DNA of 64,000 nucleotides from Tetzosporium hominis (GTDB lineage: Bacteria > Bacillota > Bacilli > Bacillales_A > Planococcaceae), in NCBI RefSeq assembly GCF_002265435.1, contig NZ_NOKQ01000196.1, positions 1-64,000 on the forward strand. Direction: 5' to 3'. Positions 1-12,555 of this stretch are shown one piece after another. The notes under the pieces were generated by a model, which saw only the letters and a program-made list of their open reading frames with translations, did no database searches and was not told where the DNA came from. The position numbers and the translations under genes were made by a program. The stretch's first letter is position 1. Each line of letters starts with the position of its first letter.

Positions 1-2
1 AG

Positions 3-350
3 GTCGCACGGGCATGCCTCCGTGAAGACGAGTTCATAAAGGACATCTATTACGGATTACAACATATGCGATTTGTATTGAAGTCGACTACATCTGGACA
101 AGCCTCTCGTCGTCTGAAAGAGTGGATCGACCGTTTCATGTTTCATCCATGTGGGCCGCTGGCCAAGATTGCGAAAGCTGTTATAGTGCGTCAACGTGAG
201 ATGGAAAACACAATACTCTCGCCTTTCTCTAACGGAAAAATAGAAGGTACAAACAATAAAATCAAGCTAATCAAACGAAGAGCTTTCAGGTATCGTAATC
301 TGAATAACTTCTTCACAAGGTTAAAACTTGAACTAGGAAGTTCGAAATAG
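3..350 (+). CDS. Transposase C-terminal part, ISL3 family (partial, cut by window edge)
   Basis: The reading frame is open to the left edge of the window, so only the last ~115 residues are seen and the true start lies outside. The C-terminal segment with SNGKIEGTNNKIKLIKRRAF is typical of the end of the DDE domain in ISL3-family transposases, where the E is the last catalytic residue. The stop is at 348-350. Its orientation is towards tmRNA. No terminal inverted repeat could be identified downstream, so the extent of the element is unknown. It could be an intact insertion sequence or a remnant. Confidence 0.75.
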   Translation, partial: VARACLREDEFIKDIYYGLQHMRFVLKSTTSGQASRRLKEWIDRFMFHPCGPLAKIAKAVIVRQREMENTILSPFSNGKIEGTNNKIKLIKRRAFRYRNLNNFFTRLKLELGSSK

Positions 351-924
351 CAACCACGACTTATGGTGATGAACCAAAAAAATACACTTTAGGCTAGTGG
401 TTTACAAAGAAAAAGCTCATGTACGTTATCCTTCGATCTTCGCTAACCACTGTGTTGTTTCTTTCTCTTTTCTTTTCAAAGAAAAAGCCTTCCAAATTCA
501 CTCATTGTGGGAGGAGTATTTCATGAAACTTCTTCTGTTAGAATATGTTCACTATTTGACGCTTACACCGTGACTTTCCACAACTTCCGGCAAAGCACTG
601 GCAAAATTGTCTTCTTTCCTGATTTAGTATGGATTTTCTCCCGTACGATGAAGAAAGGTGCTGGACTCGCTCAAAAAGCGAGTCCAGCACCTCTAGTTTA
701 TTGTTCTTAGAGAAAATCCATAGTTTTGTAAGGGATGAAGATTTTGTTGCCCCTCGATTCTGATGTATCCATACGGAGCCTGGCACAGCCACAATTCTAG
801 ATCGGCAGTTGAAGAGCCACACTTCTTCGACTCTGTCTCGAACTGAGTCTCATCAACTGCCAGAATTGAGTCTAAGACAGGCACCTCATCCGAGGTCTTT
901 TCTTCTGGAGGAGTTTTCAAACCA
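351..924. other. Gene-poor gap between transposase and tmRNA
   Basis: No convincing gene lies here. The gap contains a copy of dispersed repeat E (556-714) and, on its right, the tmRNA terminator. Short open frames on both strands (for example 693-947 minus) overlap the repeat hairpin or terminator and have no recognisable family or strong ribosome binding site. The stretch looks like mobile-element debris. Confidence 0.5.
556..714. repeat. Dispersed repeat E, copy 1, with perfect hairpin
   Basis: About 155 bases here recur at 32598-32761, with a shared 'ccacaacttccggcaaagca' stretch, 'ctcccgtacgatgaagaa' and 'gtttattgttcttagagaa'. A perfect 15-bp stem at 657-671 and 677-691 is followed by a T-rich run. 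The same stem in the other copy has one compensating pair change, so the hairpin itself seems to be maintained. No protein is encoded. Confidence 0.8.
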
Positions 925-963
925 AAGAAAAAGCCTCCCAATCTCAATGAGATTAGAAGGCTT
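925..963 (-). terminator. Rho-independent terminator of ssrA
   Basis: Read on the minus strand this is a long stem (AAGCCTTC-AATCTC / GAGATT-GGGAGGCTT) followed by a T run, about 65 bases after the tmRNA 3' end. It is the natural end of the smpB/ssrA transcript. Confidence 0.8.
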
Positions 964-1026
964 ACTTGGAAGTTGGTACTTCCGGTTATAAACCATTCAT
1001 CACAGCCCCACCGGACTGCTGAAAAA

Positions 1027-1378
1027 TGGAGACGGCGGGATTTGAACCCGCGTCCAGAAACTCCAACACTTGAGCTTCTACGCGTGTAGCTTACCTATTG
1101 AAATTCATCCGATCTTCTGCCGATAAGCAGGCGTCCGATGGACTAGTCCGGAAATCTCTTGTAGCTGACTCAGACTGCACCAGCTACCGTATCCCACTGA
1201 GAGTGAGCTCTACATAGCCACATGGGCGATGGGTACATAGAGCAGATTCACGCTATTAAGCAGCGAATGCTAAGTTGTTGTTTGTTTTGCCTGTTATTAT
1301 AAGTTCCGTTTTTACAGAGCCGAGCCTCTGACGCGCCACCCAAGCTTGAACCATTCCTGTCGAATCCATAACGTCCCC
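1027..1378 (-). ncRNA. ssrA: tmRNA (transfer-messenger RNA)
   Basis: The 5' end GGGGACGTTATGGATTCGAC and the 3' tRNA-like arm (GGTTCAAATCCCGCCGTCTCC) pair as the acceptor stem of tmRNA. The internal reading frame gives the proteolysis tag GKTNNNLAFAA with double stop TAA-TAG, after the tRNA-borne alanine. The tag ends in the usual LAxAA-like signal for ClpXP. It acts with SmpB to release stalled ribosomes. The genomic sequence after the discriminator A is TTTTTC, so the CCA end is not encoded and must be added. Like B. subtilis, it lies just downstream of smpB on the same strand. Confidence 0.97.
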
Positions 1379-1413
1379 GATATGGAAAAAGTGAACTTGG
1401 TTGTTCTAGAGTT

Positions 1414-1442
1414 ATTATACATCAAAGAAGGTCAAACTTCAA
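1414..1442 (-). promoter_or_regulatory. ssrA promoter with CtsR-like box in the spacer
   Basis: On the minus strand TTGAAG (1437-1442), a 17-base spacer and TATAAT (1414-1419) form a good sigma-A promoter about 36 bases before the mature tmRNA 5' end. The spacer, read on the plus strand (1420-1436), is CATCAAAGAAGGTCAAA. It matches the CtsR heptad repeat GGTCAAA-NAN-GGTCAAA except for the first two bases. This suggests that tmRNA is under heat-shock control by CtsR, independently of smpB read-through. The promoter is clear; the CtsR assignment is inference. Confidence 0.7.
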
Positions 1443-1447
1443 CTGAT

Positions 1448-1915
1448 TTACTGATTGCGGGCTTTGAAAGCACGTTCGATTTCACGCTTCGCTTCTTTTT
1501 TCTTCATGTCGCTGCGCTTGTCGTAGTCCTTCTTCCCTTTCCCTAAACCAATCAATAGTTTCGCATAACCATTTTTCACATACATCTTCAGAGGCACAAT
1601 TGTGTAGCCGTCTCGCTTCGTCTTGCCGATTAATTCACTGATCTGCTTCTTGTGCAGCAATAGTTTGCGGACACGTAGCGGATCGTGATTGAATCGGTTT
1701 CCTTGTTCGTACGGGCTGATGTGCATGTTGGAGATCCAAGCTTCGTTGTTGCGAATGCGCACGAATGAATCTTTCAGTTGCACACGGCCGTTCCGAATGG
1801 ATTTGATTTCAGTCCCTTGCAAGACGATGCCTGCTTCCATCGTGTCTTCGATGAAATAGTCGTGAGAGGCTTTTTTGTTTTGTGCGAGTACCTTGTCATC
1901 GTGTTTTTTTGCCAT
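1448..1915 (-). CDS. smpB: SsrA-binding protein SmpB
   Basis: A 155-residue basic protein that binds the tRNA-like domain of tmRNA and mimics the anticodon arm in the stalled ribosome's decoding site. The family core is clear: [24 protein letters not shown] near the N terminus and the basic [10 protein letters not shown] tail near the C terminus. I chose ATG at 1915 because AGGTGA lies five bases before it; a GTG three codons upstream overlaps that site. It sits between rnr and ssrA, as in other Bacillales, and its stop lies only a few bases from the ssrA promoter. Confidence 0.97.
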   Translation of the reverse strand: MAKKHDDKVLAQNKKASHDYFIEDTMEAGIVLQGTEIKSIRNGRVQLKDSFVRIRNNEAWISNMHISPYEQGNRFNHDPLRVRKLLLHKKQISELIGKTKRDGYTIVPLKMYVKNGYAKLLIGLGKGKKDYDKRSDMKKKEAKREIERAFKARNQ

Positions 1916-1951
1916 TGAACTCACCTACAGTAGAGGGAGGCACGAGCCTCC

Positions 1952-4279
1952 CTATTTTTTTCGTTTCTTTTTCTTCTTTTTGGCAACATCTTCAAAGAAG
2001 CGTTTCTTTTGAGATGGCTTGCCTTTTGCTTTCGGTTTGCCTTTTGCGTCTTTGTCGCCGCGTTTCCCACCGCGGTCAGGCTGCTTCGCCGAACGGCTCG
2101 CAATGATAACTTTTGGTGTTTGACGACGTTCGCGACCCGCTGCTTTTACCATGCCGACGATTTCAAAGTCGATGGACGACTCTTCTACCGTGACATTGGT
2201 GACTTTGACTTTCACTTCATCTCCAAGACGGAACTCGCGTCCTGTTCGTTCTCCGCGCATCATCATTTGACGCTCGTCATAGTTGTAGTAATCATCCGAA
2301 AGGTTCGTCACGTGGATCAAGCCTTCGATGGTGTTCGGAAGCTCTACAAAGATACCGAAGTTTGTGACAGAGCTGACGATTCCTTCAAACTCTTCCCCGA
2401 TCTTATCGACCATAAACTGCGCTTTCTTCAGTGCTTCCACATCACGTTCTGCGTCAACCGCACGGCGTTCCATCTTAGAGGCATGTTCTGCGATGTCTCC
2501 AAGGTTGGCTTGCCAGTGACGGTTTGTCGATTCAGATAGATCCCCTTTGATCAAATACGTGCGAATCAGACGATGCACGATCAAATCTGGGTAACGACGG
2601 ATTGGTGACGTGAAATGCGTGTAGTATTCAGTCGACAAACCAAAGTGACCTAAGCATTCTGGGTCGTACTTCGCTTGTTGCAGAGAACGAAGAAGCATCG
2701 TCGAGATGACCGGCTCTTCTGGTAACCCTTCAATCGACTCAATGATCTCTTGAAGTGCTTTTGGATGGATGTCATTGCTTGAGCCTTTGACAACCAAACC
2801 GAATGACGTCAAGAACTCGAAGAAACGTTGCAGCTTCTCAGGTTTTGGATCCTCGTGAATACGGTACATGAATGGTACGTCCATCCACTTGAAGTGCTGA
2901 GCAACCGTTTCGTTCGCAGCGAGCATGAACTCTTCGATCAGCTTTTCAGCTACTGTGCGGTCACGGTTGACGATTTCTGTTGGCCAGCCGTCTTCATTGA
3001 CTAAAATCTTCGCTTCTGGGAAGTCAAAGTCGATAGCTCCGCGCTGTTCTCGTTTATTACGTAGCACTGCAGCTAGCTCCGCCATCAGTTCAAACATCGG
3101 TACAAGCGACTCGTAACGAGTACGCAGTTCTTGATCGTTTTCTTCTAAAATCAAGTAGACATCACGGTACGTCATGCGTTCCGTCGTGTTGATGACACTC
3201 TCAAAGATTTCGTGTTTTACGACTTGTCCTTGTGCGTCGATCTCCATCACACAAGATAATGTCAAACGGTCCACTTGTGGGTTCAATGAACAGATCCCGT
3301 TAGATAGACGGTGAGGTAACATCGGAATCACGCGGTCAGCTAAGTACACACTCGTTCCGCGCTCTAATGCCTCTAAGTCGATTGGCGAATGTTCCGTCAC
3401 ATAGTGGCTAACGTCTGCAATATGAACAGAGAGCTCGTAGTTGCCGTTATCGAGTTTCTTGACAGCTACGGCATCATCCAAGTCTTTTGCGTCGGCGCCA
3501 TCGATTGTGACGATGACTTCTTCACGTAAATCACGGCGACCTTCGATGTCTGCAGGATCTACTGTATCTCCAGTTGCTTCTGCTTGCTCGAGGACGTCTT
3601 CAGGGAATTCTGTTGGAATCCCGTGTTTGTGGATGATAGAAAGAATATCGACACCCGGGTCATTTTTATGCCCAAGGATTTGTGAAATCTTTCCGGCAGC
3701 CGAGTTGCGTCCAGATGGCCAGTCCGTGATTTCAACGATGACCTTGTGCCCTTCAGCAGCGCCTAATGTGTCGCCTTTAGCAACAAAGATATCCATTGGC
3801 AGCTTCTTGTCATCTGGAATAACGAAACCAAATCCTTTGTTGTCCTGGAACGTTCCGACAATGCGGTCGAGTCCACGTTTTGTGATTTTAATGATTGCGC
3901 CTTCGCGGCGGTCTCCTGATGAAGACGACGACACGCGCACAAGGACCATGTCCCCGTTGAATGCTCCATTGATTTCCGTAGGTGGGATGAAAATATCATC
4001 CATGCCTTCTTCTTCAGGTGCTACGAATCCGAATCCACGGGCATGCCCGATGAATTTACCAGCGATCAAGTTCATGCGTTCTGGCACACCATAACGGTTT
4101 GAGCGTGAACGCACGATTTTGCCGTTTTCTTCGAGACGCACGAGCGTTTTGACGAATTCTTTAAAATCATCGGCATCATCTAGTTGAAGATGCGCTTCTA
4201 ATTCTTTTGTAGTCATCGGCTTGTAGTCGTCTTGTCGCATCAACTCAAGCAATGTGGTTTCCAATTGTTCTAGTTCCAT
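1952..4279 (-). CDS. rnr: Ribonuclease R (3'-5' exoribonuclease)
   Basis: 775 residues, normal length for RNase R. An N-terminal winged-helix region (about 1-70) is followed by two cold-shock/OB folds, the RNB catalytic domain (about 250-580, with [11 protein letters not shown] carrying the catalytic Asp residues), an S1 domain (about 635-715, [19 protein letters not shown]) and a very basic Lys-rich tail ending KKKKKKRKK. It degrades structured RNA and works with tmRNA-SmpB in removing non-stop mRNA, consistent with lying just upstream of smpB. The ATG is preceded by AAGGGAGGG. Confidence 0.97.
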   Translation of the reverse strand: MELEQLETTLLELMRQDDYKPMTTKELEAHLQLDDADDFKEFVKTLVRLEENGKIVRSRSNRYGVPERMNLIAGKFIGHARGFGFVAPEEEGMDDIFIPPTEINGAFNGDMVLVRVSSSSSGDRREGAIIKITKRGLDRIVGTFQDNKGFGFVIPDDKKLPMDIFVAKGDTLGAAEGHKVIVEITDWPSGRNSAAGKISQILGHKNDPGVDILSIIHKHGIPTEFPEDVLEQAEATGDTVDPADIEGRRDLREEVIVTIDGADAKDLDDAVAVKKLDNGNYELSVHIADVSHYVTEHSPIDLEALERGTSVYLADRVIPMLPHRLSNGICSLNPQVDRLTLSCVMEIDAQGQVVKHEIFESVINTTERMTYRDVYLILEENDQELRTRYESLVPMFELMAELAAVLRNKREQRGAIDFDFPEAKILVNEDGWPTEIVNRDRTVAEKLIEEFMLAANETVAQHFKWMDVPFMYRIHEDPKPEKLQRFFEFLTSFGLVVKGSSNDIHPKALQEIIESIEGLPEEPVISTMLLRSLQQAKYDPECLGHFGLSTEYYTHFTSPIRRYPDLIVHRLIRTYLIKGDLSESTNRHWQANLGDIAEHASKMERRAVDAERDVEALKKAQFMVDKIGEEFEGIVSSVTNFGIFVELPNTIEGLIHVTNLSDDYYNYDERQMMMRGERTGREFRLGDEVKVKVTNVTVEESSIDFEIVGMVKAAGRERRQTPKVIIASRSAKQPDRGGKRGDKDAKGKPKAKGKPSQKKRFFEDVAKKKKKKRKK

Positions 4280-4322
4280 CTCGATCCCTCCCTTGTCTTA
4301 CTATTTCCTAAAAGGAGCAGCA

Positions 4323-5069
4323 TTACTCGCTCCAATCCAATTTATTTAAAAATGCCAAGATGTCTTCGTGCAGCTGTTCCTTTTCTTGGTCCAGCGTGAT
4401 GACGTGTCCTGATTTTTCATACCATTTGATCTGTTTATCCGTCGACTCGGCTGTGTCATGAATGATGTTGGCTGAGTTGGTGTCGATGACATCATCAAGA
4501 CGACCTTGAACAACAAATAACGGGGCATAGACGTGATCCACGATGCCTCGGACATCTTGAATGAGCTGTTGCAGCTCAGGCAGTGTCTGCATCGGTGTTT
4601 GTCTGATGGCTTCGACTTCTGCATCAATGACTTCTTGCGACTTGCCCTCATACTTTTTATATTCGCGAGCGTATCCTAAAACTCCTTCAAACATCAGCTC
4701 TGTCGTCTTCATTGTCATCGGTGCGCACATTGTGACGACGCCTTTGACCGGCATCTCAGAAGCGACTTTTAATGAAAAGACGCCACCTAGCGATAAGCCA
4801 GCGACAGCGATCTCCTCGTAGCCCTTGTCTTTCAGCTCTTGATACGCTCCGACTACATCTTGCCACCAATCTTCAGGACCCGTCGCAATCAGTTCCTCAG
4901 GAGGAACACCATGGCCTTTGTAGTGAGGTGCAATTGATGTATATCCGTTCTTTTCTAGAAAGCGGCCAAGCATCCGGACATCGGACGAGTTTCCTGTAAA
5001 TCCGTGAAGCAATAACACAGCGCGTTTTCCCGCTTCAAAGAAAAACGGCTTGGGTGTAGAAATTCGCAT
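4323..5069 (-). CDS. est: Carboxylesterase, alpha/beta hydrolase (Est/YvaK type)
   Basis: 248-residue alpha/beta hydrolase with [14 protein letters not shown] (oxyanion region), nucleophile elbow GLSLGG, a late Asp in QGRLDDVID and catalytic His in [13 protein letters not shown]. It matches the 30-kDa carboxylesterases found in the secG-est-rnr cluster of Bacillus and Geobacillus, which hydrolyse short- and medium-chain esters. I start at the ATG at 5069 because GGAGGG lies seven bases upstream; an upstream start would run into the secG terminator. The physiological substrate is unknown. Confidence 0.93.
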   Translation of the reverse strand: MRISTPKPFFFEAGKRAVLLLHGFTGNSSDVRMLGRFLEKNGYTSIAPHYKGHGVPPEELIATGPEDWWQDVVGAYQELKDKGYEEIAVAGLSLGGVFSLKVASEMPVKGVVTMCAPMTMKTTELMFEGVLGYAREYKKYEGKSQEVIDAEVEAIRQTPMQTLPELQQLIQDVRGIVDHVYAPLFVVQGRLDDVIDTNSANIIHDTAESTDKQIKWYEKSGHVITLDQEKEQLHEDILAFLNKLDWSE

Positions 5070-5096
5070 AAGCTTCCCTCCACTTTGGTTCAAACT

Positions 5097-5134
5097 TGAA
5101 AAAAACGCCCAACCACATAACATGCGGTCAGGCG
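5097..5134 (-). terminator. Terminator after secG
   Basis: Minus-strand hairpin CGCCTGACCGCAT / ATGTGGTTGGGCG followed by seven T residues, just after the secG stop and before the est start. It separates secG from the est-rnr-smpB group, perhaps partially. Confidence 0.8.
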
Positions 5135-5146
5135 ATTAAAGTAAAA

Positions 5147-5374
5147 TTATAGTTTCATAACAGCAATTGTGAGAACAAAGAATAGTACAGAAAGTACGAT
5201 TGTGGCACGGTGTAGAACCAGTTCCATTCCACGTGCTTTTTGTTTACCAAACAGTTGCTCTGCTCCACCAGAGATGGCTCCAGATAACCCGGCACTTTTC
5301 CCTGATTGCAATAACACAACTACGATTAATGCTAGCGATACGATGACAAGTAATGTCAATAGAAACGCGTGCAT
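5147..5374 (-). CDS. secG: Preprotein translocase subunit SecG
   Basis: 75-residue membrane protein with two hydrophobic segments (about 3-22 and 54-74) separated by a Gly-rich loop, [22 protein letters not shown], which is the SecG signature. It associates with SecYE in the membrane and assists protein export. A GGAGGTGG ribosome binding site precedes the ATG. It lies between eno and est, as in other Bacillales. Confidence 0.95.
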   Translation of the reverse strand: MHAFLLTLLVIVSLALIVVVLLQSGKSAGLSGAISGGAEQLFGKQKARGMELVLHRATIVLSVLFFVLTIAVMKL

Positions 5375-5453
5375 TCACTCCACCTCCTGATCAGAACATA
5401 GACAACAGAGTTAATTTTATCAGACTTCTCAGGTAGTGACAAGCTGACCCGTA

Positions 5454-8283
<2,830 letters not shown>

Positions 8284-8287
<4 letters not shown>

Positions 8288-9042
8288 TTCTGAGCCGCCT
8301 CCACCAGTTGTAGGAACGAGTCTGCTTCTAGACTTGCGCCACCTACTAAAGCACCGTCGATATCGTCTTTTCCAAGCAGTTCTTTAATGTTAGCAGGCTT
8401 CACACTTCCACCGTATAGGATACGCGTCGCACTTGCCGCTTCTTCCCCGTGAAGGTCTAAGATTGTTTCACGGATGGCCTGACATACTTGGTTGGCATCA
8501 TCCGCTGTTGCGGTCTTGCCAGTTCCGATTGCCCAGATCGGCTCGTAAGCAACTACTGTTTTTTCGACTTCTGATTCTGTCAATCCTTCAAATGCTTCTG
8601 CCACTTGCTTCGATACAACCGATTCTGTTTCCCCAGCTTCACGCTGCTCTAAGCTTTCTCCGACACAAACAATCGGTGTTAACCCAAGATCGAGTGCTGC
8701 TTTTGTCTTTAAATTGACTGTCTCGTCCGTTTCGTTGAAATATTGACGGCGCTCGGAGTGTCCGATGACAACGTGTGTAACACCTAAGTCTTTCAACATG
8801 TCTCCACTGATTTCACCTGTAAATGCGCCTTCTTTTTCTTGGTGCATGTTTTGTGCGCCAATATGAATGGACGACCCTTTCGCCGCCTCAACGAGAGCAG
8901 GCAGTTGTAAGAAAGGTGCGCAGATAACTGCGTCTACTTTTGATGCATCGATGGTTGCTGAAGAAGCAGTATTCCAAAAATCATGCGCCTCTCCAACTGT
9001 TTTGAACATTTTCCAGTTTCCTGCAATAACGGGTTTACGCAT
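8284..9042 (-). CDS. tpiA: Triosephosphate isomerase
   Basis: 252-residue TIM barrel that interconverts dihydroxyacetone phosphate and glyceraldehyde-3-phosphate. Catalytic residues are visible: Lys in GNWKMFKT, His in [11 protein letters not shown], Glu in [13 protein letters not shown], and the phosphate-binding LYGGSVKP. It follows pgk by 12 bases and overlaps gpmI by four, as part of the same operon. Confidence 0.98.
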
Positions 9043-9054
9043 AGTGAATGCCTC

Positions 9055-10242
9055 CTATTCTTTATCGTGAAGTGCTGCAACGCCAGGAAGTTCTTTCCCT
9101 TCCATGAACTCAAGGGACGCGCCCCCACCAGTTGAGATGTGATCCATCTTGTCAGCGACATTGAAAAGTTCTACTGCTGCTGCTGAATCTCCACCACCGA
9201 TGACTGTGTAGCCTTCAGTTGCTGCCATTGCATCTGCGACTGCACGAGTACCTTTAGAGTACGGCTCCATCTCGAACACACCCATTGGGCCGTTCCAGAT
9301 GATCAACTTGCTGTCTTTGATTATAGACGCATAATGTTCTGCCGTTTTCGGACCGATGTCTAAGCCCATCCAGTCAGAAGGAATAGCATCAGAAGAAACG
9401 ACTTGTGTTTCCGTGTCTGCTGAAAATTCTTTTGCAATCACAGCGTCTTGTGGCAAGTGTAGCTTGACGCCTTTTTCTTTTGCTTTGTCGATGAACGACT
9501 TTGCAAGTTCAATCTTGTCTTCTTCTAAAAGAGACGTTCCGATTTCATGGCCTTGAGCTTTCAAGAACGTGTACGACAGACCTCCACCGATGATCAAGTG
9601 ATCTACTTTTTCAAGTAAGTTCTCAATGACACCGATTTTGTCTTTTACTTTCGCTCCGCCAATGATGGCAGTGAACGGTCGGTCTGGCTCGGATAGAGCT
9701 TTTCCTAATACATCTAATTCTTTTTCAAGGAGTAGTCCTGATACAGCTGGAAGATGCTTCGCGATTCCTGCTGTTGTCGCATGCGCACGGTGCGCTGCTC
9801 CGAATGCGTCATTGACGAAGACGTCCGCAAGCTTTGCAAATTGCTCCGCAAGTTCAGGGTCATTTTTTTCTTCACCTGCATGGAAACGAACGTTTTCTAG
9901 AAGGACGACATCTCCGTCTTGCATCTCGGAAATCTTCGCTTCTACGTCTGCTCCTACAGATTCATCTAATTTAGTTACCGGTTGGTTCAACAGCTCACTT
10001 AGACGCTCTCCTGCAGCCGTTAAGCGCAGGTCTTCATTCACTTCGCCTTTTGGACGGCCAAGGTGACTTGCTAAAATGACTTTAGCTCCTTGTTCGATCA
10101 AGTGCTTGATTGTTGGTAGTGCAGCACGAATACGTGTGTCATCCGTGATCTTTCCGTCTTTCATTGGCACGTTGAAGTCGACGCGACAAAATACGCGCTT
10201 TCCATTCAGTTCTACGTCTTTCATTGTCTTCTTTGCTAGCAT
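9055..10242 (-). CDS. pgk: Phosphoglycerate kinase
   Basis: 395 residues from the ATG at 10242, chosen because GGGAGG lies seven bases upstream and because the family starts with (x)[21 protein letters not shown]; an upstream in-frame ATG lies in the gap terminator region. It transfers phosphate from 1,3-bisphosphoglycerate to ADP. The N-terminal substrate domain shows RVDFNVPM and [11 protein letters not shown], and the C-terminal nucleotide domain ends in [12 protein letters not shown]. It begins the pgk-tpiA-gpmI-eno stretch. Confidence 0.97.
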   Translation of the reverse strand: MLAKKTMKDVELNGKRVFCRVDFNVPMKDGKITDDTRIRAALPTIKHLIEQGAKVILASHLGRPKGEVNEDLRLTAAGERLSELLNQPVTKLDESVGADVEAKISEMQDGDVVLLENVRFHAGEEKNDPELAEQFAKLADVFVNDAFGAAHRAHATTAGIAKHLPAVSGLLLEKELDVLGKALSEPDRPFTAIIGGAKVKDKIGVIENLLEKVDHLIIGGGLSYTFLKAQGHEIGTSLLEEDKIELAKSFIDKAKEKGVKLHLPQDAVIAKEFSADTETQVVSSDAIPSDWMGLDIGPKTAEHYASIIKDSKLIIWNGPMGVFEMEPYSKGTRAVADAMAATEGYTVIGGGDSAAAVELFNVADKMDHISTGGGASLEFMEGKELPGVAALHDKE

Positions 10243-10284
10243 GTAAAAACCTCCCAGGATATGGTCACTTTTTAATGTGGGCAA

Positions 10285-10314
10285 ATAAAAAGAGTAAGGG
10301 TAGCCCTTACTCTT
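10285..10314 (-). terminator. Terminator between gap and pgk
   Basis: Minus-strand stem AAGAGTAAGGG / CCCTTACTCTT with a three-base loop and following T run. It lets gap-cggR expression be set apart from the downstream glycolytic genes, as in the B. subtilis gapA operon. Confidence 0.85.
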
Positions 10315-10365
10315 GTTTACCCTCTGCTCTTATTATAGAGGTTCATGTGCATGGATGCACGGATA

Positions 10366-11373
10366 TTAAAGACCTTTTGAAGCCATGTATACAGCTAGGT
10401 CGATACAACGTGCAGAGTAGCCTGACTCGTTGTCGTACCAAGAAAGAACTTTCACCAAGTTGTCTCCGATAGCCATTGTAGAAGCTGCATCTACGATTGA
10501 AGAGTGCGTGTTTCCATTGTAGTCAGTAGAGACTAACTCAAGTTCTTGGTACTCTAAGATACCTTTCAAGTCGCCAGCTGCCGCTTCTTTAAGAGCTGCA
10601 TTGACTTCTTCGATTGTTACGTTTTTGTCGAGTTCCGCAACAAAGTCAACTAGTGACACGTTTGGAGTTGGAACACGAACTGCCATGCCGTCGATTTTGC
10701 CTTTAAGCATTGGAAGTACTTTACCTACTGCTGCAGCTGCACCAGTTGATGTTGGAATCATGTTCTCAGCTGCTGCACGTGCACGACGGTAGTCACTGTG
10801 TGGCAAGTCAAGAATGCGTTGGTCATTTGTGTACGAGTGAATTGTTGTCATCATTCCGCGTTTGATACCGAACTTGTCGTTCAATACTTTTGCTACAGGT
10901 GATAAACAGTTTGTAGTACATGATGCATTTGAAACGATGTTTTCGTTCGCTGCATCGTACTCTTCGTGGTTAACACCCATTACGTATGTTGGCATGCCGC
11001 CTTCACCAGGAGCCGATACGATAACTTTTTTAGCACCAGCGTCGATGTGAGCTTGTGCTTTCTCAGGTGAACGGAAGATACCTGTAGATTCGATGACGAT
11101 ATCTACACCAAGCTCGCCCCATGGAAGAGCTGAAGGATCTTTTTCTGCGTATACTTTGATTTTACGACCGTCTACAACGAATCCATCTTCTTCAGCAGTT
11201 ACTTCTGCATTCAATGTTCCGTGTACTGTATCGAATTTTAATAGGTGAGCTAGCATTGCAGCATTAGTTAAATCGTTAACTGCTACTACTTCTACTTGAT
11301 CATTTGTTAATGCCTCGCGGAATACTTTACGTCCAATACGTCCAAAACCGTTGATTGCTAATTTGATTGTCAT
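10366..11373 (-). CDS. gap: Glyceraldehyde-3-phosphate dehydrogenase (glycolytic)
   Basis: 335 residues. The N-terminal NAD-binding fold shows NGFGRIGRKVFR, and the catalytic Cys lies in SNASCTTNCLSPVAK. It makes 1,3-bisphosphoglycerate from glyceraldehyde-3-phosphate, phosphate and NAD. It follows cggR by 12 bases, marking it as the catabolic GapA type rather than the anabolic GapB. Expression is expected to be limited by CggR and induced on glycolytic sugars. Confidence 0.97.
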   Translation of the reverse strand: MTIKLAINGFGRIGRKVFREALTNDQVEVVAVNDLTNAAMLAHLLKFDTVHGTLNAEVTAEEDGFVVDGRKIKVYAEKDPSALPWGELGVDIVIESTGIFRSPEKAQAHIDAGAKKVIVSAPGEGGMPTYVMGVNHEEYDAANENIVSNASCTTNCLSPVAKVLNDKFGIKRGMMTTIHSYTNDQRILDLPHSDYRRARAAAENMIPTSTGAAAAVGKVLPMLKGKIDGMAVRVPTPNVSLVDFVAELDKNVTIEEVNAALKEAAAGDLKGILEYQELELVSTDYNGNTHSSIVDAASTMAIGDNLVKVLSWYDNESGYSARCIDLAVYMASKGL

Positions 11374-11385
11374 TATAATTTCCTC

Positions 11386-12414
11386 CTAATAATTTGTAGA
11401 ATCTATAAGATGATCGGCTGCCCCTTCGTCTGTAATCAATACAGTCTGTTTAGGTGCCTGTTGAAAATATGAGTCTAATGCTTGTGCCTTTTGAGCGCCA
11501 CCTGCCACTGCCACAATAAATGGAGTCTGTTCCAGTTGCTCGAGTTGAACTCCTATCGTGCGAATGCGGTGAACCACTTCGCCTTTGGCATTGAAATAAT
11601 AGCCAAACGCTTCACTGACTGCTTGCTGGGACTTTAAAAGATTGAGTTCTTCTGTACTCGAACTCCGGCGCCTTGCCATTTCTGCTGCGTCACCAATTCC
11701 GTGAACGAGGATGGACATCTGTTCATACAGATCCATCATCTCTTGAACGAAAGGCTCTTGTAGCATGGCGTCATAAGCGGATTCACTTAGTCTGTCCGGA
11801 ATATAGAGTGTCTTATACGAGCCATTCATCTTTTCTGCAAACATAGCAGCGATGGTATTGGCTTGTAATTGAACATCTTTCCCAATTCCACCACGAGCTG
11901 CAATAAATTGAAGCTGTTGATACTTTGTCGTGAGTGGTAACTGATCTGCGATCTTCGCGATCGTTGTTCCACCCGTAACTGCCGTAATCATTCGCGACTC
12001 TAAATGAGCCACAATCCATTTGGCTGCTTCATCTGCTAAGAGCGTCTGACTTTGAGTAGAATCGTCACAGTTCCCTGGAACAATGTGCACTTCTGCAATC
12101 CCAAAACGTTGTTGCAGCTTGCGTTCTTTTTCGTGTCTACCTGACCACTCATCGACCAAAGCTTTTAGAGAGGTTAATACGAGGTGACCCGATTCTGTGA
12201 TTTCTGCGCCATCGCGTGAAATCTGAATTAAGCCTTGGCCTCTAAGTTGATCGAACTCTTTGCGAACTTCGCGTTCTGAGAGTTGTAAATTCTCAGCGAG
12301 TGTCCTGCGACCAATCCCTTTTGACAAAGCGATGGTGTATAAAATGTGATAGCGTTGCTGAAGCATGTCTTTCCACTCCGGCATCAGAGCTAGCTGTGCC
12401 TGTAGAACTTCCAT
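11386..12414 (-). CDS. cggR: Central glycolytic genes regulator CggR
   Basis: 342-residue SorC/DeoR-type repressor. The N-terminal third has a winged helix-turn-helix (about 30-75, GIGRRTLAENLQLSEREVRKE), and the rest is a sugar-phosphate-binding domain (TAVTGGTTIAKIADQL; AARGGIGKDVQLQANTIAA). In Bacillus, CggR represses its own operon and is released by fructose-1,6-bisphosphate. It is first in the cggR-gap-pgk-tpiA-gpmI-eno order and has an operator-like repeat just upstream. Confidence 0.97.
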   Translation of the reverse strand: MEVLQAQLALMPEWKDMLQQRYHILYTIALSKGIGRRTLAENLQLSEREVRKEFDQLRGQGLIQISRDGAEITESGHLVLTSLKALVDEWSGRHEKERKLQQRFGIAEVHIVPGNCDDSTQSQTLLADEAAKWIVAHLESRMITAVTGGTTIAKIADQLPLTTKYQQLQFIAARGGIGKDVQLQANTIAAMFAEKMNGSYKTLYIPDRLSESAYDAMLQEPFVQEMMDLYEQMSILVHGIGDAAEMARRRSSSTEELNLLKSQQAVSEAFGYYFNAKGEVVHRIRTIGVQLEQLEQTPFIVAVAGGAQKAQALDSYFQQAPKQTVLITDEGAADHLIDSTNY

Positions 12415-12438
12415 AGGACACCTCCTGACAACTTCTAC

Positions 12439-12477
12439 TGGGAACGTTTTTGTCCCTATTAAGAATTTTCGTTCCCA
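12439..12477 (-). promoter_or_regulatory. CggR operator-like repeats
   Basis: On the minus strand, the region between the promoter and cggR holds TGGGAACGAAAA and, 19 bases on, TAGGGACAAAAACG, then GTTCCCA. The GGGAC-type direct repeats downstream of the start site resemble the B. subtilis CggR operator in sequence and position. The outer ends also form an inverted repeat (TGGGAACG / CGTTCCCA). Confidence 0.7.
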
Positions 12478-12507
12478 CTAGGGCAAAAAAATAATTCCTT
12501 CTCGTTC

Positions 12508-12536
12508 ATAATAATAGATTACCCCGGAACAATCAA
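12508..12536 (-). promoter_or_regulatory. cggR-gap promoter
   Basis: TTGATT (12531-12536), a 17-base spacer and TATTAT (12508-12513) on the minus strand form a sigma-A promoter placed 30-70 bases before the operator-like repeats and about 95 bases before cggR. Confidence 0.75.
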
Positions 12537-12555
12537 TCCTAAACTCTTGAAACGC

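Noticed and set aside
693-947. 84-codon minus-strand frame (containing VPVLDSILAVDETQFE) that could be a transposase fragment
   Set aside because: It overlaps the ssrA terminator and repeat E. I could not match it to a transposase family and saw no ribosome binding site.
3441-4094. 217-codon open frame on the plus strand
   Set aside because: It is antisense to rnr, Ser/Arg-rich, has no ribosome binding site and no recognisable motif; it reflects the codon pattern of rnr.
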